From Rhizobiales bacterium NRL2 (GTDB taxonomy: Bacteria > Pseudomonadota > Alphaproteobacteria > Minwuiales > Minwuiaceae): a DNA stretch of 64,000 bases. The notes beneath the pieces were generated by a model. The model searched no databases. It saw only the letters and a program-made list of their open reading frames with translations, and was not told the origin of the DNA. Below, in pieces: positions 54,375 through 63,389 of this stretch (positions within the stretch are counted from its first letter, which is position 1; the number at the start of each line of letters is the position of its first letter). A program made the position numbers and the translations under genes. The DNA is taken from the NCBI GenBank assembly GCA_001664005.1, contig CP016093.1, forward strand, positions 2,935,001-2,999,000, in the 5' to 3' direction.

Positions 54375-55120
54375 GGCGTCTCCGTGGTCACCGCCCCGTC
54401 GTCGGAAACATCCGTCAGGCTGGTGACATCGCGCTTCGGCCGTTCGGCCTCGATCTGGTGGCCGGTGGCGGTGAAGTAGATGCGCTCGGCGATGTTGGTC
54501 ACCAGATCGCCCATGCGCTCGATGTTCTTGGCGACGAACAGCAGGTGCGCCGCGGCCGAGATGTTGCGCGGATCCTCCATCATGTAGGTCAGCAGTTCGC
54601 GGAAGAAGCTGTTGTAGAGTTCGTCCACTTCCTCGTCCGCGGCCCAGACCTTCTCCGCCAGTTCGTCATCGCCCTGGACGAAGGCCGTCAGCGCCTGGTC
54701 CAGCATCCGCTGCACCCGTTCGGACATGCGCGGCACGGTGGTCAGCGGCGCGATCGGCGGCGACTGGTTGATGACCAGGGTGCGCTTGGCGATGTTCTTG
54801 GCGTAATCGCCCAGGCGCTCCAGATCGCCGGCGATCTTGATCACGGAGACCACGAGGCGCAGGTCGCCCGCCACCGGCTGGCGGCGGGCCAGGATGTTGA
54901 CGGCCAGATCGTTGACCGTCTCCTCCAGTTCGTCGATGCGGACATCCTGGACGATCAGGCGCTCGGCGGCGTCGCTGTCGCGTTTCGTCATCGCGCGGAT
55001 GGCGCCGGAGAGCTGCGCTTCGACCAGCCCCCCCAGTTCGAGGATCAGGTTGTTGAGTCTTGTCAGTTCCTCCTCGTAGGAGGAAACCGTATGCGGCGTG
55101 CTGGGTTCGTGGCTGGCCAT
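54371..55120 (-). CDS. phoU: Phosphate-specific transport regulator PhoU
   Basis: 249 residues from ATG 55120 (GGAGG eight bases upstream; an in-frame ATG at 55135 is less likely). Two PhoU helical bundles are seen with the E/D metal-binding helices ERLGDYAKNIAKRTL and IERMGDLVTNIAERIYF. PhoU links the Pst transporter state to PhoR and represses the regulon when phosphate is plentiful. It is coupled to phoB by ATGA. Confidence 0.96.
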   Translation of the reverse strand: MASHEPSTPHTVSSYEEELTRLNNLILELGGLVEAQLSGAIRAMTKRDSDAAERLIVQDVRIDELEETVNDLAVNILARRQPVAGDLRLVVSVIKIAGDLERLGDYAKNIAKRTLVINQSPPIAPLTTVPRMSERVQRMLDQALTAFVQGDDELAEKVWAADEEVDELYNSFFRELLTYMMEDPRNISAAAHLLFVAKNIERMGDLVTNIAERIYFTATGHQIEAERPKRDVTSLTDVSDDGAVTTETP

Positions 55121-55152
55121 GTGACGCGCCTCCAATGAATCCGTTGCCCGGG

Positions 55153-55971
55153 TCAGCCGAAGCGACCGGTGATGTAGTCCTCGGTGCGCTTGTCCGACGG
55201 CGCGGTGAAGATCGCATCCGTCGGCCCGACCTCGACCAGATTGCCCAGATGGAAGAAGGCTGTGCGCTGCGAAACGCGGGCGGCCTGCTGCATCGAGTGC
55301 GTGACGATGACGATGGTGTAGTTCTCGCGCAGATCGTCGATCAGTTCCTCGATGCGGGCCGTCGCGATCGGGTCGAGCGCCGAGCAGGGCTCGTCCATCA
55401 GGATCACTTCCGGCCGGACGGCGATGGCGCGGGCGATGCAGAGGCGCTGCTGCTGGCCGCCGGAAAGACCGGTGCCAGGCTCGTCGAGGCGTTCGGCGAC
55501 CTCGTTCCAGAGACCGGCGCGGCGAAGCGAATCCTCGACCAGATCCCGCATCTCGCTCTTGCTGGAAGTCAGGCCGTGGATGCGCGGGCCGTAGGCGACA
55601 TTCTCGAAGATCGACTTCGGGAACGGGTTCGGCTTCTGGAACACCATGCCGACGCGCGCGCGAAGCTGCACCACGTCCATGCGGGGGTCATGGATATCCT
55701 CACCGTGCAGCTCGATCGAGCCTTCGACGCGGCACCCTTCGATGACATCGTTCATCCGGTTGATGCAGCGCAGAAAGGTCGACTTGCCGCAACCGGACGG
55801 CCCGATCAGCGAAGTGACCTGGTGTTCACGGATGTCGACGCTGACGTCGAACAGCGCCTGCTTCTCGCCGTAGAAGACATTGACGCCGCGGGCGCGGACG
55901 GCGGTCCTTGCCTCGTCCGTCATGTCGGCCTCGGCTGCGCCGATGTCAGCCCTGGGAGCCGCTTCATTCAT
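55153..55971 (-). CDS. pstB: Phosphate ABC transporter ATPase PstB
   Basis: 272 residues. Walker [10 protein letters not shown] (57-65), signature [16 protein letters not shown], Walker [14 protein letters not shown] and the switch His in [11 protein letters not shown]. The extended N-terminus (about 25 residues) is typical for alphaproteobacterial PstB. It drives phosphate uptake through PstC/PstA. Confidence 0.96.
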   Translation of the reverse strand: MNEAAPRADIGAAEADMTDEARTAVRARGVNVFYGEKQALFDVSVDIREHQVTSLIGPSGCGKSTFLRCINRMNDVIEGCRVEGSIELHGEDIHDPRMDVVQLRARVGMVFQKPNPFPKSIFENVAYGPRIHGLTSSKSEMRDLVEDSLRRAGLWNEVAERLDEPGTGLSGGQQQRLCIARAIAVRPEVILMDEPCSALDPIATARIEELIDDLRENYTIVIVTHSMQQAARVSQRTAFFHLGNLVEVGPTDAIFTAPSDKRTEDYITGRFG

Positions 55972-55986
55972 GTCCGTTGCCTTCTT

Positions 55987-57282
55987 CTACCATTTCCGTT
56001 GGAAGCGCTGGCGCAGCAGCACGGCGATCAGGTTCATGGAGATCAGGAAGCCGATCAGCACCAGAATCGCGGCCGAGGTCCGGGCGACGAAACCGCGTTC
56101 GGGACTGTCCGCCCAGATGAAGATCTGCGTCGGCAGCGCCGTCGCGGGGTCCATCAGACCGCCCGGGTCCGAGGTAATGAACGCGTTCATGCCGATCAAC
56201 AGCAGCGGCGCGGTCTCGCCCAGCGCCTGGGCAAGGCCGATGATCGTGCCGGTCATCGCGCCCGGCATGGCCAGCGGAATGACGTGGTGGATCACCACCT
56301 GGTGGCGCGAGGCTCCGACGCCGAAGGCGGCCTCGCGGATCGACGGCGGCACCGCCTTCAGCGCCGAACGCGTGGCGATGATGATCGTCGGCAGGGTCAT
56401 CAGTGACAGCACCATGCCGCCGACCAGCGGCGCCGACCGCGGCAGGCCGAAGAACTGCAGGAACACCGCGAGGCCAAGCAGACCGAAGACCACCGACGGC
56501 ACGGCGGCGAGATTGTTGATGTTGACCTCGATCAGATCGGTGAACCGGTTCTTCGGCGCGAACTCCTCCAGGTAGACGGCGGACGCGATGCCGACGGGGA
56601 AGGAAATCAGAAAGCACACGAGGAGGGCGTAGAACGAGCCCGTGATCGCCCCGGACAGGCCCGCCATCTCGGGGAAGCGGCTGTCGGCCTCCGTGATCAG
56701 CGACCAGTTGACCGGGGTCGAGAAACGGCCCTCGGCCTCCAGGCGGTCGTACCATGCGATGACCTGGTCGGTGACGATGCGCTGGTCCTCGGGCACGTCG
56801 CGGGTGATGACGCCCTTGTTGAACTGATCGATCGGGTCCGATGCCGGCAGGGAGACCCGGATGGTCTGTCCGATCAGGTCCGGATCGGAAATCACCCGGT
56901 CCCGCAGGACATAGGGCGCACCGGAACTCAGGATGCCGGCCGCCGCGCGGCGCTCCCGCGGATTGTCGACGTCCGGGAACAGCTCCAGGAAGCTGTCCTG
57001 AACGATGGCCCGCCAGTTGCTGCGATAGAGGTCGTCGCGATTGATCTTTGCCGGGTCGACATGGACCTGGAAGTCGATCCGTGTCTGAAAGAAGGCCTGC
57101 CCGCCCGACCAGACAAGCGATCCGATCAGGATACCGAGCAGCAGCACCGCGAAACCGATGGCGCCCAGACCATAGGCCTGCATCCGGCGGTTAGCGGCAT
57201 GACGGCGGCGGATCCGCCGGCTGGCGGCGTCGGTCTTGTCCAGCAGGCTGCCGGCCCGTGCGTCCATGGTCCGATTACTCAT
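55987..57282 (-). CDS. pstA: Phosphate ABC transporter permease PstA
   Basis: 431 residues from ATG 57282, overlapping the pstC stop by 8 bases; a TTG at 57306 is also in frame. The N-terminal half is a DUF3333-type extension (QTRIDFQVHVDPAKINRDDL) with a first membrane segment at about 45-65. The C-terminal half is the permease core with ALAQALGETAPLLLIGMNAF, the PstA signature. It is longer than the E. coli PstA but normal for alphaproteobacteria. Confidence 0.95.
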   Translation of the reverse strand: MSNRTMDARAGSLLDKTDAASRRIRRRHAANRRMQAYGLGAIGFAVLLLGILIGSLVWSGGQAFFQTRIDFQVHVDPAKINRDDLYRSNWRAIVQDSFLELFPDVDNPRERRAAAGILSSGAPYVLRDRVISDPDLIGQTIRVSLPASDPIDQFNKGVITRDVPEDQRIVTDQVIAWYDRLEAEGRFSTPVNWSLITEADSRFPEMAGLSGAITGSFYALLVCFLISFPVGIASAVYLEEFAPKNRFTDLIEVNINNLAAVPSVVFGLLGLAVFLQFFGLPRSAPLVGGMVLSLMTLPTIIIATRSALKAVPPSIREAAFGVGASRHQVVIHHVIPLAMPGAMTGTIIGLAQALGETAPLLLIGMNAFITSDPGGLMDPATALPTQIFIWADSPERGFVARTSAAILVLIGFLISMNLIAVLLRQRFQRKW

Positions 57283-58657
57283 ATTTTTCCCGGTATTTGC
57301 GGACAATCCGAAGGGCGACGACGTTCAGCATCAGGGTTGCGGTGAACAGCACCAGACCGAGCGCGAACGCCGCGAGCGTCTTGGGGCTGTCGAACTCGGT
57401 GTCCCCGATCAGCAGGGTGACGATCTGCACGGTCACCGTGGTGACCGCCTCGAACGGATTGACTGTCAGCTTAGCGATCAGGCCGGCGGCCATGACCACG
57501 ATCATGGTCTCCCCGATGGCGCGGCTCACGGCGAGCAGGAAGCCGCCGACAATGCCCGGCAGCGCCGCCGGGATCAGCACCGACAGGATGGTTTCCGCCT
57601 GGGTGGCGCCGAGTCCGTAGGATGCGTCACGCATCGATTGCGGGACAGCGGCGAAGGCGTCGTCGGACAGCGAGGAGATGAAGGGAATGATCATGATGCC
57701 CATGACCGCGCCGGCGACCAGGGCGCTGTTCGGCGCCATGTCGAGCCCGATGGCATCGCCCAGGCTCCTCAGCGCCGGGGCCACGGTCAGCACGGCGAAG
57801 AAGCCGTAGACGACGGTGGGGATGCCGGCGAGAATTTCCAGTATCGGCTTGACCACGCCGCGGAACCGGGGACTCGCATACTCCGCCAGATAGATGGCGC
57901 TGAGCAGGCCGACCGGCCCGGCCACCAGCATGGCGATGAAGGCGATCAGGATCGTGCCCAGGAAGACCGGAATGGCGCCGAACGCGCCCGCGGCCGCGAC
58001 CTGATCCTCGCGGATCGGGATCTGCGGCTCCCAGTTCAGCCCGAAAAGGAACTCGTAGAAGGGCACCCGTGAGAAGAAGCGGAAGCTCTCGAACAGCAGC
58101 GAAAAGATGATGCCCAGCGTGGTCAGGATGGCGACCACCGAGCAGAAGATCATCAGCCAGGTCAGGATGCGCTCGACGCCATGGCGTGCGCGGAAGCCCG
58201 CTGCGATCCGCGACCGCGTGAGGACAAGCGCGCCGAGCGCGCCCGCCAGCACGACCACCAGCATCGCCATGTCGGCGATGTCGTGCCAGCGGTTGTAGCT
58301 TTCGGCGGCGTCGAGCACCGCCCGGCCCGGCTCGCCGAAGATGCGGCCGCCGGCGATGGACTTGATCTCGCTGACGATCAGGTCGATCTGGCCCTCGCCC
58401 TTGCCGGCGAGCAGTTCTTCCGGCAGCGAGGCCAGAAGCAGCTGATCCACGACCGGGCCCTGCAGCGACAGCCAGATCAGGACCAGCACGAGGACCGGGA
58501 GGCCGACCCAGAGCGCGACATAGGCGCCGTAATAGGCCGGCAGGGAGTGCAGTCCGATGCCCCGGCCCTGGGGGCTGACGGCGACCGCCCGGGAGCGGCC
58601 CAGAAAATAGCCGGCCGCGGCAATGACGACGATCGCGAGGAAGGCATATTCATACAT
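57275..58657 (-). CDS. pstC: Phosphate ABC transporter permease PstC
   Basis: 460 residues with about eight membrane segments; the long N-terminal half is again the alphaproteobacterial form. The permease motif is LLAVSRAIGETMIVVMAAGL. It forms the channel with PstA. Its stop overlaps the pstA start. An 87-base gap separates it from pstS. Confidence 0.95.
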   Translation of the reverse strand: MYEYAFLAIVVIAAAGYFLGRSRAVAVSPQGRGIGLHSLPAYYGAYVALWVGLPVLVLVLIWLSLQGPVVDQLLLASLPEELLAGKGEGQIDLIVSEIKSIAGGRIFGEPGRAVLDAAESYNRWHDIADMAMLVVVLAGALGALVLTRSRIAAGFRARHGVERILTWLMIFCSVVAILTTLGIIFSLLFESFRFFSRVPFYEFLFGLNWEPQIPIREDQVAAAGAFGAIPVFLGTILIAFIAMLVAGPVGLLSAIYLAEYASPRFRGVVKPILEILAGIPTVVYGFFAVLTVAPALRSLGDAIGLDMAPNSALVAGAVMGIMIIPFISSLSDDAFAAVPQSMRDASYGLGATQAETILSVLIPAALPGIVGGFLLAVSRAIGETMIVVMAAGLIAKLTVNPFEAVTTVTVQIVTLLIGDTEFDSPKTLAAFALGLVLFTATLMLNVVALRIVRKYREKYE

Positions 58658-58714
58658 CGTCGGTATGTTCCAAAGAATAGTCGGTGTCGCGCAGGACGGC
58701 GGCGAAGGGAAGGG

Positions 58715-58737
58715 AGCCGCAACTCCCTCCCCCCTTG
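58715..58737 (-). terminator. Weak stem-loop between pstS and pstC
   Basis: gggag and ctccc flank ccgcaa around 58713-58728, followed on the minus strand by a TTCCCTTC run. It may be an attenuator or RNA end that keeps pstS transcript above the rest of the operon, as is common in binding-protein operons. The stem is short. Confidence 0.3.
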
Positions 58738-58744
58738 CCGGATA

Positions 58745-59773
58745 TCACGAACCCTGGAAGCGCGTGAACTGCTTGCCGTTCAGAACGGCGTCCTGAAGCT
58801 CCTCACGGCGAGCATCGTTGAGCGGGACAAGGCCACGCTCGTTGAGGTAGCCGCCCGAGGTCAGGGCCGCATCGCTCATGTACTCCTCGATGAACTCGCT
58901 GAGACCCGGGATGACCCCGCGGTGCGCGTTCTTGACGTAGAAGAACAGCGGCCGCGAGACGCCGTAGTCGCCGGACTCGATGGTCTCGAAGCTCGGGGCC
59001 ACGCCGCCGATCTGCGCGCCCTTCAGCTTGTCCTGGTTCTCGTAGAGGAACGAGAAACCGAAGATGCCGAAGGCGTTCGGATCAGCCTCGAGACGCTGCA
59101 CGATCAGGTTGTCGTTCTCACCCGCCTCGATGAACGGGCCGTCCTGGCGCATGCGCGAGCAGACCGACTTGTGGTCGTCCTTGGACAGAGCCTTGACGGC
59201 GTCGAAGGACTCACAGCCCTCTTCCATGACCAGCTCGACCCAGGCGTCGCGGGTGCCCGAAGTCGGGGGCGGACCGTAGATCGTGATCTCCTGGTCGGGC
59301 AGCGAAGAGTCGATCTGGCTCCATTTCGTGTAGGGGTTGTCGACGATCTTGCCGTCGACCGGAACCTGCGCCGCCAGGGCCAGGTAGAGCTGGTCCTTGG
59401 TCACGTCCAGGTCGGGGCCCTTGCGCGAGCTGGCGAAGGACAGGCCGTCGAAGCCGATCATCGCCTCGGAGACGTCGGTGACGCCGTTTTTCTGGCAGTT
59501 CTCCCACTCGGACTTCTTCATGGCGCGGGAAGCGCCGGTAATGTCCGGATGGCCCTCACCGATGCCGCCGCAGAAGATCTTCATGCCGCCGCCGGTGCCC
59601 GTCGATTCGACGACCGGGGCCGGATTTCCGGTCTTGTTGGCGAACTCCTCGGCCACGGCCTGGGTATAGGGGAACACCGTCGACGAGCCGACGATGCTGA
59701 TGCGGTCGCGGGCTTCGGCCACGCCGGCGAATGTCACGGCCAGACCGGCCGTCAGTACGAGTTTCCTGAGCAC
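58745..59773 (-). CDS. pstS: Phosphate-binding protein PstS
   Basis: 342 residues from GTG 59773 with GGAGGAACAAG directly upstream. Signal peptide MLRKLVLTAGLAVTFAGVAE, cut after EA. Phosphate-binding loops: VGSSTVFPYTQAVAEEF, ESTGTGGGMKIFCGGIGEGH, TGASRAMKKSE and PPPTSGTRDAW. It delivers phosphate to PstCAB in the periplasm. A PHO box stands 49 bases upstream, so it has its own PhoB-dependent promoter downstream of phoR. Confidence 0.96.
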   Translation of the reverse strand: MLRKLVLTAGLAVTFAGVAEARDRISIVGSSTVFPYTQAVAEEFANKTGNPAPVVESTGTGGGMKIFCGGIGEGHPDITGASRAMKKSEWENCQKNGVTDVSEAMIGFDGLSFASSRKGPDLDVTKDQLYLALAAQVPVDGKIVDNPYTKWSQIDSSLPDQEITIYGPPPTSGTRDAWVELVMEEGCESFDAVKALSKDDHKSVCSRMRQDGPFIEAGENDNLIVQRLEADPNAFGIFGFSFLYENQDKLKGAQIGGVAPSFETIESGDYGVSRPLFFYVKNAHRGVIPGLSEFIEEYMSDAALTSGGYLNERGLVPLNDARREELQDAVLNGKQFTRFQGS

Positions 59774-59821
59774 CTTGTTCCTCCATGTCGGAAACAGCAG
59801 GGCCGGACGTAGCGGGGCTTT

Positions 59822-59839
59822 GTGACAGTCATATTACAG
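59822..59839 (-). promoter_or_regulatory. PHO box of pstS
   Basis: On the minus strand CTGTAAT-atga-CTGTCAC, two direct 7-base repeats 11 bases apart, matching the PhoB consensus CTGTCAT/CTGTCAC with one change. It lies 49 bases before the pstS start, in the pstS-phoR gap. Confidence 0.88.
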
Positions 59840-59877
59840 ATTTGTGCCACAATTATTTTCGCAGTTGCAGCATGGAT

Positions 59878-61272
59878 TTAGCCGGGGGCCAGGGGCAGTT
59901 CCACGGTGAAGGTGGAGCCCTCGTTTTCCACCGAACTGATCTTCAGTTCGCCGCGGTGGCGGTTGACGACATGCTTGACGATGGCGAGGCCGAGCCCGGT
60001 GCCGCCGGCCACCCTGCTGCGGCCCTTGTCGACACGGTAGAATCGTTCGGTCAGGCGCGGGATGTGTTCGCGCGGAATGCCGGGACCGCGGTCGCTCACG
60101 GCGACACGGGCCATGTTGCGCGTCACCGAAGCGTGAATCCGGACGGCAGTGCCGCGGTCCCCGTATTTCAGGGCGTTGTCGACCAGATTCTGGAACAGGC
60201 GGGTCAGCTCGTGCGAATCGCCCACCACGTCCAGCCGCTCCGGCAGGTCGATCTCCAGGCGCATGTCACGTTCGCCGGCGGCGAACTGGCAGACCTCGGC
60301 GACATGGCGCAGAACATCGTTGAGCTGGGTGACCCCCGTCGGCGCCTGGTGTTCGTGCATTTCGATGCGGCTGAGCGAGAGCAGATCCTCCACGATCCGC
60401 GCCATGCGCCGCGCCTGCTCCTCCAGCATCTTCAGGAATCGCTGCTGCGCCTTCGGATCGTCGCGCGCCGCGCCGTTCAGCGTCTCGACGATGCTGAGCA
60501 CCGAAGCGAGCGGGGTGCGCAGTTCGTGGCTGACGTCGGCGACGAAGTCGGAGCGCATTTCGCGCATGCGCTCCGAATCAGTGAGATCGTCGATCATGGC
60601 GATGAAGGACCGGCTGGCGCCCGACAGCCCGGGCAGAGCCTCGATGCGGACCCTGAGACGGCGGGGCACCGGCTGATAGATCCGGAACTCCGCGTCCTCC
60701 GACGCCCCGCCCCGGATGACGCGGTCGACGGCGGCCAGGACGTCCGGGTTGCGCAGGGCCGCGGCGAAGTCCCGTCCCTCCGGCACCTGGCCCAGCAGAT
60801 CACGCGCGGAGAGATTGAGAAACCGTAGCTGGCGGCCGGCGTCGAAGATCAGAACCGGAAGCTGCAGGCTGTCGAGCACCGCGCGCAGAGCGGCCTCCCC
60901 GGCCACGGCGCGGGCGCGCTCGCCGACCAGGTCGGCGCTCAGCCGGTCGATCTCGGCAGCCAGATTCGAGCTTCCCGAGCCGCCCTCGGTCTCCGCCTCG
61001 CCCCGGGCCTGGTCGCGGCTGAGGCGGCGGACTGCCTGGCGCATCCGCCAGAGCTGCCGCATCTGGCGCTGGATCAACGCCAGCGCCAGTGCGTTCACGC
61101 CGAGCCAGCAGAACAGCGCCGTCTCCGGCGAGACATCGGTGTTGGCCGCGAACCCGCCGAACAGCGCGGCCGTCGGCGCGGCGATCAGCAGACCCTGCCG
61201 CACCGCCCGCGCGGGAAAGGGCAGAAACGGCGGCCGCGCCGCATCCTGCTGATCTTCGGCCTTGACTGTCAT
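59878..61272 (-). CDS. phoR: Phosphate regulon sensor kinase PhoR
   Basis: 464 residues. Two membrane segments at about 25-70, a PAS-like domain at about 130-230, the dimerisation box FVADVSHELRTPLASV with phosphorylated H249, and the ATPase N/G boxes (NLVDNALKYG; DRGPGIPREHIPRLTERFYR; GGTGLGLAIVKHV). It phosphorylates PhoB. It heads the gene group but the PHO box lies after it, so it is probably expressed from a separate promoter in the divergent region. Confidence 0.95.
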   Translation of the reverse strand: MTVKAEDQQDAARPPFLPFPARAVRQGLLIAAPTAALFGGFAANTDVSPETALFCWLGVNALALALIQRQMRQLWRMRQAVRRLSRDQARGEAETEGGSGSSNLAAEIDRLSADLVGERARAVAGEAALRAVLDSLQLPVLIFDAGRQLRFLNLSARDLLGQVPEGRDFAAALRNPDVLAAVDRVIRGGASEDAEFRIYQPVPRRLRVRIEALPGLSGASRSFIAMIDDLTDSERMREMRSDFVADVSHELRTPLASVLSIVETLNGAARDDPKAQQRFLKMLEEQARRMARIVEDLLSLSRIEMHEHQAPTGVTQLNDVLRHVAEVCQFAAGERDMRLEIDLPERLDVVGDSHELTRLFQNLVDNALKYGDRGTAVRIHASVTRNMARVAVSDRGPGIPREHIPRLTERFYRVDKGRSRVAGGTGLGLAIVKHVVNRHRGELKISSVENEGSTFTVELPLAPG

Positions 61273-61320
61273 GTGGCGTTCCCGGCCCCTTTCCTCTGAC
61301 GATCCCTGTCGTCCTGCCGC

Positions 61321-61379
61321 GGACGGGACACCCCGTCCCGCCGCAAGGGGATGATTCTGATCCGCGCGTATTTCAGAAT
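61321..61379. promoter_or_regulatory. Two dyads in the phoR/crotonase divergent region
   Basis: ggacggg (61321-61327) and cccgtcc (61332-61338) form a tight hairpin. attctga (61354-61360) and tcagaat (61373-61379) form a perfect dyad with a 12-base spacer, 28 bases before the crotonase ATG. The second is a good candidate operator; the first could be a hairpin in either leader. No PHO box is seen here. Confidence 0.4.
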
Positions 61380-61406
61380 GATGCCAGATTCTCCGGGAGG
61401 AATCCG

Positions 61407-62213
61407 ATGAAGCAACTGAAGGTGGAGCGCCGCGGCGCCGTGGCGCTGGTCCGGTTCGACAATCCGCCGCACGGCTATATGGACAATGACACGCTGGCCG
61501 ACCTCGAGGTGCTGACGCCGGAACTCGACGCCGATGCAGCGGTGCGCGCCGTGGTCTACACCGGCGCCGCCGACGGCGTCTTCATCCGCCATTTCGACAC
61601 CGATGTGCTGGCGGGGATGTCCCAGTCGCTCCGGGAGAAGGGGCTGGGTTTCAGTGCCGAGCGCCGCCTGCCGCCGCGCAATATCGATCGGGTCTTCGAT
61701 GCCATCGCGGCGAGCCCGAAACCACACATCGCCGCGATCAACGGCACCTGCATGGGCGGCGGGCTGGAACTGGCGCTGGCCTGCGACATGCGTTTCGCAG
61801 CCGAGGGCGACTACCGCATGGGCCAGATCGAGATCGCGCTCGGCATTCTCCCCGGCGCGGGCGGCGTGGTACGGACCGCGCGCATGATCGGCGCGGCGAA
61901 AGCCATGGAGCTCTGCCTGCTGGGCGAGGCGTTCGGCCCGGCTCAGGCCCTCGGGCTCGGTCTGTTGAACGGGGTCGTGAAGGGCGACGTCGTCGCCCAT
62001 GCGGTCGACGTGGCCGAACGGATCGCCGCGCACCCGCCGCTGGCCGTCGGCCATATCAAGCGCATTGCACGCGCCGCCAACGAGCCCGGCGACGCCGACG
62101 CACTCGGTCTGGAACGCACGCTTTTCCTCGATCTGCTTGTCCAGGACGAGGCTTTGAACAATCTTGAGGCCTACAATGCCGGCAAGCTGGCGCTGAAGGA
62201 TCGCGGGGACTGA
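61407..62213 (+). CDS. Enoyl-CoA hydratase/isomerase family protein
   Basis: 268 residues with GGGAGG before the ATG. Crotonase motifs: HIAAINGTCMGGGLELALAC (oxyanion hole and Glu) and GQIEIALGILPGAGGVVRTA (second Glu), so both hydratase glutamates are kept. It hydrates a 2-enoyl-CoA or performs a related isomerisation. It is followed 10 bases later by an iron-type alcohol dehydrogenase gene, and both are probably one operon. Confidence 0.92.
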   Translation: MKQLKVERRGAVALVRFDNPPHGYMDNDTLADLEVLTPELDADAAVRAVVYTGAADGVFIRHFDTDVLAGMSQSLREKGLGFSAERRLPPRNIDRVFDAIAASPKPHIAAINGTCMGGGLELALACDMRFAAEGDYRMGQIEIALGILPGAGGVVRTARMIGAAKAMELCLLGEAFGPAQALGLGLLNGVVKGDVVAHAVDVAERIAAHPPLAVGHIKRIARAANEPGDADALGLERTLFLDLLVQDEALNNLEAYNAGKLALKDRGD

Positions 62214-62222
62214 ACGGGTAGC

Positions 62223-63389
62223 ATGAAGCCAGGACAGCACGAATTCCTGCCCCAGGACCGCGTGGTCTGGGGCCGGCCGGCGGCCGAGGCCGTTTCCGAC
62301 GAGGCCGAGAAGCGCAACGCCCGGCGGGTCTTTGTGGTCGCCAGCAAGACGCTGAACCGCCAGACCGATGTGATCGAAGGGATCAGGAAAGCGCTCGGCG
62401 ACCGCTTCGCCGGCGTCTTCGACGAGATTCGCGAGCACACGCCACGCGATTGCGTCATCGAGGCCGTCAGGGCGGCCAGGGCCGCGGAACCGGACCTGCT
62501 GCTTTCTGTCGGCGGCGGCACGCCGATCGACGCGGTGAAGGTGATGCTCGTCTGCATGGCCGAAGGCGTCGACACGGTCGACGGCATGGGCGATCTGCAC
62601 ATGAAGGTGCTGGCGGACGGCAGCCGCCACATCCCGAAGATCGGGGCGCCCCCCTGCCCTCACGTGGCGGTGCCGACGACGCTCTCGGCGGCGGAGTTTT
62701 CCAATCTGGGCGGGTGTACAGATCCGGTGCGCCGGATCAAGGACGGCTACACCGCGCCGGGGATCAACCCGATGACCGTGATCCTGGATCCGGCGGTGAC
62801 CATCCACACGCCGGACTGGCTCTGGCTCTCCACCGGTGTCCGCGGCGTCGATCATGCCGTGGAGGGCATCTGCGCGATCGAACCCTCGCCGATGGTCGAC
62901 GGCTGCAGCCTGCAGGCGCTGCGCCTGTTCAACGACGCCCTGCCCGCCACCAAGCGCAATCCGTCCGACATGGGCGCCCGGCTGGCCTGCCAGCAGGCAG
63001 CATGGCTGTCCGGCTCCGGCATTCTCAGGGTCCAGTACGGGGCCAGCCACGGCATCGGCCACAGCCTGGGGGCGGTGACCGGCATGAGCCACGGCCACAC
63101 CTCCTGCGTCATGCTGGCGCCGGTGCTGCGCTACAATCTCAGCCACACCGAGGCACGGCAGAAATGGATCGCCAGCGCCATGGGACGCGAGGATGGCGAC
63201 GCCGCTCGCGCTGTCGCCGATCTGGTGCGCTCGCTGGATCAGCCGGGCAGCCTCAGGGCGATGGACGTCCAGCGCGAGCAGTTCGACGACATCGTCGCCG
63301 GCGCGATGCAGAACATGTGGGTGCGCACCAATCCCCGACCGATCGACAACCCGGAACAGGTCCGCGAGATACTGGAACTGGCGTGGTGA
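62223..63389 (+). CDS. Iron-containing alcohol dehydrogenase
   Basis: 388 residues. Group III dehydrogenase: NAD motif LLLSVGGGTPIDAVKV, VPTTLSAAEFSNLG, and metal ligands in TGVRGVDHAVEGICA and ASHGIGHSLGAVTG (three His and one Asp expected). It oxidises an alcohol or reduces an aldehyde/maleylacetate-type substrate; the substrate is not clear. Its stop overlaps the GTG of the next gene (GTGA). Confidence 0.92.
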   Translation: MKPGQHEFLPQDRVVWGRPAAEAVSDEAEKRNARRVFVVASKTLNRQTDVIEGIRKALGDRFAGVFDEIREHTPRDCVIEAVRAARAAEPDLLLSVGGGTPIDAVKVMLVCMAEGVDTVDGMGDLHMKVLADGSRHIPKIGAPPCPHVAVPTTLSAAEFSNLGGCTDPVRRIKDGYTAPGINPMTVILDPAVTIHTPDWLWLSTGVRGVDHAVEGICAIEPSPMVDGCSLQALRLFNDALPATKRNPSDMGARLACQQAAWLSGSGILRVQYGASHGIGHSLGAVTGMSHGHTSCVMLAPVLRYNLSHTEARQKWIASAMGREDGDAARAVADLVRSLDQPGSLRAMDVQREQFDDIVAGAMQNMWVRTNPRPIDNPEQVREILELAW

